The notes beneath the pieces were generated by a model. That model was not told the DNA's origin. It saw nothing but the letters and a program-made list of their open reading frames with translations, and made no database searches. The position numbers and the translations under genes were made by a program. A DNA stretch of 11,922 nt from Acidobacteriaceae bacterium. Lineage in GTDB: Bacteria; Acidobacteriota; Terriglobia; Terriglobales; SbA1. Shown piece by piece: positions 1-8,400 of the stretch (within the stretch, counting starts at the first letter, position 1; each line of letters starts with the position of its first letter). The stretch spans positions 1 to 11,922 of the forward strand of contig PMHI01000464.1 in NCBI GenBank assembly GCA_003156615.1. The letters are read 5' to 3'.

Positions 1-945
1 CAGAGTCGTGACGAAAAGCCGCTCGACCGCTACTTTCCTGAACTGCGTGAGCACTTGCTCTCGTCATTGCCTGCCCGCTGCGTCCTCGACGGAGAGATTG
101 TCATTGTTAAGGATAATGAACTCGACTTCGATGCACTGCAGTTAAGACTTCATCCAGCAGCGAAGCGCGTAAAACTTCTGTCACAGTTGACTCCATCCTC
201 ATTCGTCTTCTTCGATCTGCTCTGCCTGGGCGACCGGGATCTTCGGGCGGAGCCATTCCAGACCCGTCGCCGCGAGTTGGAAGTATTGCTTTCATCGGCC
301 GCGCCCCCCATCCATCTAACACCGGCAACTACTGATCGCGGCCTTGCCTCCGATTGGTTTCGCCGGTTTGAGGGCGCAGGCCTCGATGGTGTCATGGCCA
401 AGGACGCTTCGGGAACCTACGAACCGAACAAACGTTTGATGTTAAAGGTAAAGCACGAGCGCGACTGCGATTGTGTGGTAGCGGGCTTCCGCTGGTACAA
501 AAAAGGCGATCGCACTCTTGTCGGTTCATTACTGCTCGGTCTTTTCGATGATGCGGGTACATTGCAACACGTTGGGGTCTGTGCAAGCTTCAGCGCCAAG
601 AAGCGCCTAGAACTCGCAGAGTTTATCAACCCGTATCGAAAAGATGCACTCGCGGCTCATCCGTGGAAGGACTGGGCGGATCATGGAAGCGTTTCCGAAG
701 ATGTTCCCAGTCGCATGCCGGGTGGCCAGAGCAGGTGGAGTCAAGGCAAGGACCTATCGTGGGAGCCGCTGCGACCTGAGTTGGTTGTGGAAGTCGCCTA
801 CGAGCACATGCAAGGAAGCCGCTTCCGTCACATGGCGCAGTTCCGCAGGTGGCGATTCGACAAAAAGCCCGCCGACTGTACTTACGCGCAGCTCGAAGTG
901 GTTCCGCCGCAAGAGCTGGCAAAGATTTTTCCGCGCGGGCACTAG
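1..945 (+). CDS. ATP-dependent DNA ligase, LigC/LigD ligase-domain type (5' end missing)
   Basis: The reading frame is open from base 1 and gives 314 residues, so the true start lies upstream. The product should seal DNA nicks through ligase-AMP and DNA-adenylate intermediates, most likely in NHEJ repair. The first visible residues (SRDEKPLDRYFPEL) are the stretch that normally follows adenylation motif I (KxDG) in LigC-type ligases, so the catalytic lysine is just outside the window. Visible motifs are VLDGEIV (28-34), motif III FVFFDLLCL (68-76), motif IV GLDGVMAKD (127-135) and motif V LKVKHERD (148-155). An OB-fold domain follows, including VGSLLLGLFDD (174-184) and a basic segment RFRHMAQFRRWRFDK (274-288) typical of LigC/LigD ligase domains. 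No polymerase or phosphoesterase domain is fused at the visible C-terminus. Stand-alone LigC proteins are about 350 residues, so roughly 30-50 codons are missing. The gene converges on the polymerase gene. The family call is firm; the role in NHEJ is inferred from family and neighbour. Confidence 0.93.
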   Translation, partial: QSRDEKPLDRYFPELREHLLSSLPARCVLDGEIVIVKDNELDFDALQLRLHPAAKRVKLLSQLTPSSFVFFDLLCLGDRDLRAEPFQTRRRELEVLLSSAAPPIHLTPATTDRGLASDWFRRFEGAGLDGVMAKDASGTYEPNKRLMLKVKHERDCDCVVAGFRWYKKGDRTLVGSLLLGLFDDAGTLQHVGVCASFSAKKRLELAEFINPYRKDALAAHPWKDWADHGSVSEDVPSRMPGGQSRWSQGKDLSWEPLRPELVVEVAYEHMQGSRFRHMAQFRRWRFDKKPADCTYAQLEVVPPQELAKIFPRGH

Positions 946-959
946 CAGCTGCGGTTGAG

Positions 960-2267
960 CTATTGATCCGTTTTTTTTCTGCGCATTTCACGCCATTGGC
1001 GAGTTGGATCATCGTCCGGATCGGGAGTTTCCTGGGGCGGGCGCAAGTCTTCGGGCACGTGACGCAGGTTGATGCGGATGCGCGTCCAAGTCGATGACCT
1101 GCCTCGCATGGAATCGAGGAGGACGTCGTCAACGGCGAGGAGTCCGGCAATCTGTATGTGCTTATTCTTCCATCTTTCGAGACCCGCGAGCGCGGCGCTC
1201 TTGTCGGGAGAGTTCGCAACCACAATGAGCGGCATCTTCATCCGCGCCTTTTTTGCGACTGATTTCGCGCGGGATGGCATAACACGCGGCGCTTCCCCTT
1301 CCGTCTTGCGAAAATGGGGAGGCCACGGTGCGTCGGCAAGACCAGCGGCTTCATCTTTCATCGCGAGCTCCAGCAATTTCTCAAGCGAACCGGGCGAGCT
1401 GTCCATTTCTGCGTGCGGATCACCAATTGTCGCGAAGCGCTGCGGAACCGTGAATAGCGTAAATTCGGCGGGGTCGCATTCAGGTACTTCTCGCCAATGA
1501 AGCGGCGTCGAGACACGGGCATCAGGCAGGGGGCGCACAGAATACGCAGAGCACGTGGTTCGGTCCTTCGCGTTCTGGTTGTAATCGAGGAACACGCCCT
1601 GACGCTCCTCTTTCCACCATTTCGAACTGGCCAAAGATGGTGCACGTCGCTCCACTGCGCGAGACAACGCTACCGCTGCCCGGCGTACTTCAGCGAAGGT
1701 CCAGCGCGGCTGGATACGCACATTAATGTGCATGCCACGCGAACCGCTGGTTTTCGGCCAACCGCGGAGTTCTACCTCTTCGAGCAATCCCTGTACTTCA
1801 AGAGCAACGCGGCGCACATCGGTCCAGGGGACGCCCGGGATGGGATCGAGATCGATCCGCAATTCATCGGGGTGCTCAAGATCGCTCGAATGGACTGGAT
1901 GCGGGTGTAGTTCGATACAACCCAGATTTACGATCCAGGCAAGCCCCGCCGCATCATCGACAACGATCTCTTCGGCTGTTCGCCCCGATGGAAACGACAG
2001 GGTAACAGTTCGCAGCCAGGAGGGGCGCTGAGCGGGCGCTCGCTTTTGATAGAACGCTTCACCCTCGGCGCCGTTGACGAAACGCTTGAGAACGATAGGA
2101 CGATCACGGATCCCGGCGAGCGCACCCGGGGCAACGGACATGTAGTAGCGGACAAGTTCGAGCTTAGAGATTCTTGCCTGCGATGAAAAATACAACTTAT
2201 CGGGATGGGTTATAAGGACTTCGCGCCCATCGAAAGAGAGCACTGTGCCGGCCGCTGCGTTTGCCAC
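960..2267 (-). CDS. LigD-type primase-polymerase (PolDom/LigPol) with C-terminal extension
   Basis: This 435-residue protein belongs to the archaeo-eukaryotic primase-like polymerases found as the polymerase domain of LigD. In NHEJ such enzymes bind 5'-phosphorylated ends and fill gaps with nucleotides, often ribonucleotides. Catalytic motif I is IDLDP with D139 and D141. Motif II is SGSRGMH (174-180). The third metal ligand is probably D228 in LDYNQNAKDRT. K24 (THPDKLYF) and K35 (ISKLELVRYY) match the two lysines that contact the 5'-phosphate in the mycobacterial LigD polymerase domain. The polymerase core ends near residue 320 (APWPPHF). A basic linker (331-344) and an extra segment of about 90 residues follow, with WTRIRINLRHVPEDLRPP near 394-411, which I cannot assign. 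The start is GTG at 2265-2267. An in-frame TGA lies two codons upstream, so the protein cannot start much earlier, but there is no strong ribosome binding site and a later start is possible. It has no ligase or nuclease domain. Confidence 0.93.
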   Translation of the reverse strand: MANAAAGTVLSFDGREVLITHPDKLYFSSQARISKLELVRYYMSVAPGALAGIRDRPIVLKRFVNGAEGEAFYQKRAPAQRPSWLRTVTLSFPSGRTAEEIVVDDAAGLAWIVNLGCIELHPHPVHSSDLEHPDELRIDLDPIPGVPWTDVRRVALEVQGLLEEVELRGWPKTSGSRGMHINVRIQPRWTFAEVRRAAVALSRAVERRAPSLASSKWWKEERQGVFLDYNQNAKDRTTCSAYSVRPLPDARVSTPLHWREVPECDPAEFTLFTVPQRFATIGDPHAEMDSSPGSLEKLLELAMKDEAAGLADAPWPPHFRKTEGEAPRVMPSRAKSVAKKARMKMPLIVVANSPDKSAALAGLERWKNKHIQIAGLLAVDDVLLDSMRGRSSTWTRIRINLRHVPEDLRPPQETPDPDDDPTRQWREMRRKKTDQ

Positions 2268-2468
2268 TAATCAGGCTACCATTCTCATGGCGCTGCTGTG
2301 TATCTGCCTATCCACACTTGCGATTCAGTGCGGGGCAAGTGGGAATTCAACCTCTTTCGTGTTCGAAGAACCGACTGTTGTTTTCCTTGTCTGGCCTGTC
2401 CTGGCAGGCGAGTTTTAGTGAGACAATTGCCTCATCATCACTCTCGGGGAACAGGGCTAAAAGTTAAC
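2268..2468. promoter_or_regulatory. Divergent intergenic region between LigPol and synthase genes
   Basis: These 201 bases separate the minus-strand polymerase start from the plus-strand synthase start and must hold the synthase promoter and probably the polymerase promoter. I see no convincing -35/-10 pair. A short inverted repeat, GCCTG at 2394-2398 and CAGGC at 2405-2409 with a 6-base spacer, could be an operator half-site pair or chance. A purine-rich stretch GGGGAACAGGG at 2446-2456 lies ahead of the ATG at 2469; its second part is about 12 bases from the ATG, a long spacing for a Shine-Dalgarno site. The synthase frame stays open back to 2298, but nothing in that extension resembles a known domain. 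Confidence 0.4.
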
Positions 2469-5400
2469 ATGAACGAACCGCTCGCCATTATAGGCATCGG
2501 CTGCCGTTTTCCCGGCGGGGCTTCGCCGGAATCGTTTTGGAACATGCTCTGCGCCGGTACCGATGCCATTCGCGAAGTCCCGTTGGACCGCTGGAGCATA
2601 GCAGCGCACTATGATCCCGCACCGGGCCGCGCGGGAAAGTCCCTTTCCAAGTGGGGCGGCTTTATTGAGAACATAGACAGGTTCGATTCCGGGTTTTTTG
2701 GAATTTCCGCACGTGAGGCCGACAGCATCGATCCGCAACAACGCCTGCTGCTTGAAGCGAGTTGGGAGGCGTTTGAGGACGGCGGACAGACGCTCGAAGA
2801 ACTCCGCAGTTCGAGCACTGGTGTCTTCGTCGGCATTTCAACGACTGATTACGCTGCGATGCAGGTTGATCGCTACGGGCTCAACCTGGCGGATGTTTAT
2901 TCCGCCACCGGCTCGGCTAGTAGCATCGCAGCCAACCGGATTTCTTACTGTTTCGATCTGCGGGGGCCGAGCGTAGCGATGGATACCGCGTGTTCCTCAG
3001 CGCTGACAGCCTGCCACGTCGCCTGCCAAAGTCTTTGGCACGGCGATTGTAGTATGGCCGTCGTTGCCGGCGTCAATGCGCTGCTCAACCATGACAACTA
3101 CATCGCATTCAGCCGCATGTCGATGCTCTCGCCGGACGGACGGTGCAAGGCATTCGACGCGAGCGCGAATGGCTTTGTTCGCGCAGAAGGCGTCGGTGCC
3201 GTCGTTTTGAAGCCGCTATCCGCCGCGCAGGCTGACGGCGACAGGATTTACGCCGTCATTCGCGGCACAGCGGCCAACCAAGATGGCCGCACCAACGGCA
3301 TCACCCTTCCCAGCCAGCAAGCACAGGCAGCACTTATCCGCCAGGCGTGCCAATCTGCGAACATTTTGCCCAGAGAAATCAGTTACGTCGAAGCGCATGG
3401 TACAGGAACGGCCGTCGGCGACCCGATCGAAACCGCCGCGCTCGGTTCGGTTTTGTGCGAAGGCCGGAGACATCCTTGTCTCATCGGTTCGGTCAAGACG
3501 AACATCGGACACCTCGAGGCGGCGTCCGGCATCGCCAGCCTGATCAAAGCCGCTCTGATCCTCAAACACAAGACCGTCCCGCCCAGCCTGCATTTCAAGA
3601 ATCCAAACCCAAACATCAATTTTGAGAAACTCAAGTTGCGCGTTGTCCACCAGCTCGAGAAGCTTCCCCAACGTTCCCGGGGGCTGTTTGCTGGAATCAA
3701 TTCCTTTGGCTTCGGAGGAGCGAATGCGCATGTCATCCTTGAAGCCGCGCCGGGGCCGCCGCGCAAGAAGGACTCGCCGGCAGGAAAAGGCTTTCGCCAA
3801 CACTTCGTACTACCAATTTCTGCGCACAGCCAGGAGGCACTGGAGGGCGCTGCAAAACAATATCGCGCGCTGCTGTCGGAACACAAAGCCAACGCCGGGG
3901 CGCTTTGCGGCGCCGCCGCCACCCGCCGTTCCCATCTCGCACACAGGCTTTGCCTCATCGGCAGTTCCCGCGAGGACTTCCTTGAGCGACTCGACGATTA
4001 TTTGGCTGGAGAAAGAAATCCAGCAGTTGTTGCCGGGGAGGCTGCACTGAACGCGACTCCGGTCTTCGTTTTCTCCGGCCAAGGCTCGCAATGGTGGGGC
4101 ATGGGCCGCGAACTATTGCGGCAAGAGAAGGTATTCCGCGAACAATTTGAAGAATGCGACAAACTATTCCGCGAATTTGGAAACTGGTCTTTGATCGAAG
4201 AATTATCGAGCGGCGAAAAATCATCCCGGCTTCGACAAACGGAAATCGCACAGACTGCTGTTTTTTCATTGCAAATCGCGCTGGCGGCTTTGTGGCAATC
4301 GTGGGGCGTCAAGCCTTCAGCGGTTGTGGGCCATAGCGTCGGCGAAGTCGCTGCCGCACACACTGCCGGGATTTTGACTTTGCGCGAGGCGGCCCGGGTG
4401 ACTTTTCATCGCGGCCGCAGTATGAAGTCCGCTCCCGAGACTGGACGCATGCTCGCTGCTGGCCTGGACTCGGCACAGGCGGAGGAGTTGGCCGCGCGCT
4501 TTCCCGGCGAGGTCGCCATCGCCGCGTTTAACGGCCCGAACTCGGTTACATTTTCCGGCGAAGCCGCACCGCTGGAAGAAGTCGCGCGCATACTGGAAGC
4601 ACGCGGCATCTTCAACCGTTTCCTACAAGTCAACTACGCATTCCACAGCCATCACATGGACGTGGCGAAAGATGAATTGCTGCTTGCTTTGGGCAAACTG
4701 GAAACAGCGCCCGCGCAACTGAAGATGCTTTCCACGGTCACGGGGACGCTGGTCGACGGCCCCGACTTAACCTCCGATTACTGGTGGCGCAACATACGCC
4801 AGCCAGTACGTTTCGGCGCAGCCATTGCGGCGCTGAGCGGGCAAGGCCACAATTTATTTCTGGAATTAAGCGCACATCCGGCGTTAACGGCGACGATTTC
4901 CGAAACCCTCGCGTGCCACTCGGGGGCCGGAAAGGCTTTCTTCTCGTTGCGGCGCAACGAGCCCGAACTGGCAACGATGTTCGCCAATCTGAGCGCGCTG
5001 CACGTCGCAGGTTCACCAGTGAAGTGGAAGGCCGTCTATCCCGACGTCGAATCTGAAGTTACCCTGCCCTCATATTCCTGGCAGCGAGAACGCCACTGGC
5101 GCGAAACGAGCACGATGCACGCGGATCGGCTTGCTCCCCCGGCACACCCATTTTTGACCGCCAAAGTCCGCACCGCCGCGCCGGTTTGGAATGCTTGGCT
5201 GGATCTGAACGCGCACGCGTGGCTCAAGGATCATCGCGTCCAGGAACACATCGTTTTTCCCGGCGCGGGCTACATTGAAGCGGCACTGGGCATCGGCGGG
5301 ACGCTGTTCAATTCCCAACCCCTCGAGGTGGAGGACATCGAGTTTCACAAAGCACTTGTTTTGCCCGAGGGGAGAAATCCGATGCAGTTGCATTCCGTGT

Positions 5401-8400
5401 TTTCGCCGGCGGATGCGACGGTGAGGTTCTCCAGCCGTGGAAATGAGGCCGACGGCGAATGGGTGATGAATGCGACGGCAAAATTACGAGCGCACGTCGC
5501 CACCAATCCGCCGACGGTGGATTTGAAACGCCTGCAGCAGAATCTGGGGACCCGACTCGCCAAGAATGAAGTGTATTCAAGGTGTGAGCGGGCCGGCTTA
5601 TTCTATGGCCCGATGTTTCGTGCAGTTGAAACCGTCTGGAGTCAAGACGGCGAAGCGCTGGGACAGGTCGAGTTGCCAGAGCAACTGGTTGAAGGGGAGG
5701 GACGATTTCAGATACATCCGGTGCTGCTCGACGCCTGTTTTCAGGTCCTGCTGTGTACCAAGTCCGAATCGGGCGACCAACGGTTGTTGTTGCCCGTTCG
5801 CCTTGATCGCGTCACATTCCATGCGCGCCCCGGCAAGAGCGTATTCTGCCACGGCAAAATTGTCCAAGCCAGTTCACACGCTATGACGTGGGACTTTCAA
5901 GTCTTCGATGAGACGGGACGCGTGCTGCTCAACTCCGAAGGTTTCCGCGTGCAAGCGGTGCGCGGGATGAGCGCCTCACGCCTCGATGGTCCGGACAATT
6001 GGCTTTACGAAACAAAGTGGGTGGCCAGGGCACTTAGCGAGTCTGGAGCACTCACAGAAAAGCCGTTGTCGGGAATATGGTTGCTGTTTACCGACAGTTC
6101 AGGAGTTGCAGAAAAACTATCGGGATTGTTGAAACAACGAGGCGGAGATCCGCTGCTGTTCTCTCTTGACAGGAATTCTCAACATCCTGCCGCGGACAGT
6201 TTTGAAAAGCTACGGGAACGTCTCGCGAGTGCAAACGGAGCAAGCCGCAAGAAGGTCGCGGGCGTAATTCATCTTTGTAGTCTGGATGCACCCAACCCGA
6301 CGGAGTTGGATCGACAGTCGCTGTTGCAAGCTGAGGCTGACGGATGCCACAGCGTTTTACACCTTGTGCAATCGATGGTTCTGGAGAAGCCCGCACCGCC
6401 ACTTTGGCTTGTGACGCGGGGCGCACAAAGCGTCACCGCGGAGGACAGGATTTCCGTGGCACAGGCGCCGATACTTGGAATCGGCCGCACCATTATGAGC
6501 GAATTGCCGCAACTGTCCTGCCGCTTGGTGGACTTGAGTTTCAACGATGCAGAGGACGCCTCACGGCTTCTATTGCGGGAAATCATTTCTGGCGAAGGCG
6601 AGACGGAAGTCGCGTGGCGAGGCGAATCGCGGTTTGCGAGCCGAATCGCGCGGACTTCGCTCGAGGCGCATCCCCCGCGCACCTCGGCAGTGCGCAATCC
6701 CGGTTATCGTCTGGAAACCCCAACGTCCGGCATTATGGACGAGTTGGCCTTGCTCGAACATCCACGGCGTAGGCCCGGCGCACATGAAGTTGAGATCGAG
6801 ATTTGCGCGGCGGCTTTGAATTTTCGCGATGTAATGAAGCTGCTCGGCATTTATCCAATGGACAGCGATCTTGACCTGAGGCTCGGGGACGAATGTTCCG
6901 GGCGTATTGTTGCCCTCGGCAATAAGGTAAAGAGGTTCAAGATTGGCGACGAAGTGATCGCCATTGGCTCGGGTTGCTTCGCTTCGCATTTGACGGTTCC
7001 CGAGTCGTTTGTCGTGCGTAAGCCCAGGCGCATCCCATTCGAGGAGGCTGCGACGATTCCGGTCGCGTTCATGACGGCTTGGTATGCGCTGCATCATCTG
7101 GGGAAGATCCAGAGGGGAGAGAGGATCCTCATTCATGCGGCAGCAGGCGGCGTCGGGCTGGCGGCGGTCCAGATCGCAAGACTGGCGGGCGCGGAAATAT
7201 TCGCAACGGCGGGAAATGACGAAAAACGTAACTATCTTCGCAAGGTTGGTATCCGGCATGTCATGGATTCGCGCTCCACTGCGTTTGCCGCGGAGATTCG
7301 CAGACTCACAAAAGGCGAGGGCGTTGACCTGGTGTTGAATTCGCTGGCCGGCGACGCCATCGCGAAAGGATTGGCCGCCCTGGCCCCCGGTGGAAGGTTT
7401 CTGGAGATTGGCAAGCGCGACATTTACGCGAACACCGCCATCGGCCTGCGCCCTTTTCGCAATAATCATTCGATGTTTGTGATTGACATGGGACAAGTGA
7501 TGATGGCGCAGTCCGCAACCGTTCAGAGCCTGCTGCAAACCATCATGAAACGAATGCGCGGTAAAGAATTGCATCCGCCACCGCATCGTTCATGGCCGAT
7601 TTCACAAGCCTCCAATGCATTCCACCAGATGGTGGAGGCAAAACATATTGGCAAGATCGTTTTAACGATGCAGGGTGAGAACATCACGCCCAAGCGAATG
7701 TTGCGGAAGAAAAGGCTGACGTTTTCGGCGAAGGCATCGTATCTGATCACAGGGGGTCTCGGCGGTTTTGGATTGGTCGTGGCGAAATGGCTGCTCGAGA
7801 GCGGCGCGAGACATCTGGTTTTGTCGGGGCGAAACGGAGCGGGAACACCTGAAGCGAAACGTGCCGTGGCGGATTTGAAACGCCTCGGCGCACAGGTTGT
7901 GGTCGTGAGAGCGGACGTCACGGATGAAAGTGACGTGGCGCGGATCTTCAAATTGGCGCACAAGCTGGGGCCGTTGCGAGGAATCTTTCACGCAGCGATG
8001 GTGCTGGACGATGGGGTGTTGGCCCACCTCACGGCGGAAAGATTTTCGCACGTGACGGCGCCGAAAGTTACCGGTGCGTGGAATCTGCATAGGGCGTCGA
8101 CAGGACTTCCGCTGGATCATTTCGTGATGTTCTCGTCGGCGAGCGCGCTGGTCGGAGCGGCAGGGCAGGCGAATTATGCGGCGGCGAACTGTTTTCTCGA
8201 CGTACTGGCGCTTTACCGGCGTGCCTCGGGTCTGCCGGCGCTCACTGTAAACTGGGGCGCGTTGAGCGAAGTTGGTGTCGTGGCGAGCCGCGCAAGAGTT
8301 GCGGAACACCTAACTGCCCATGGAGTTCAGAGCATCACCCCGGCGCAAGCGACTGAAATGTTGGGACGGCTGCTGCAAAGTGATGTCACCCAGATCGCTT

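Noticed and set aside
946..985. Eight-T run at 971-978 as an intrinsic terminator for the ligase
   Set aside because: The bases before the T run form no good stem (only a few interrupted pairs), and the run lies inside the coding end of the polymerase gene, where it encodes lysines on the minus strand.
626..1225. 199-codon minus-strand open frame across the ligase/polymerase junction
   Set aside because: It overlaps the 3' ends of both well-supported genes and has no family features.
2298..2468. In-frame 57-codon N-terminal extension of the synthase
   Set aside because: The added residues are Cys- and Arg-rich and resemble no KS leader, while the ATG at 2469 begins exactly at the conserved KS start. 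The extension is most likely untranslated leader.
6570..7586. 338-codon minus-strand open frame inside the synthase
   Set aside because: It lies wholly opposite the ER region of the synthase, which is supported by clear motifs, and its own translation shows no recognisable domain. It is an antisense shadow.
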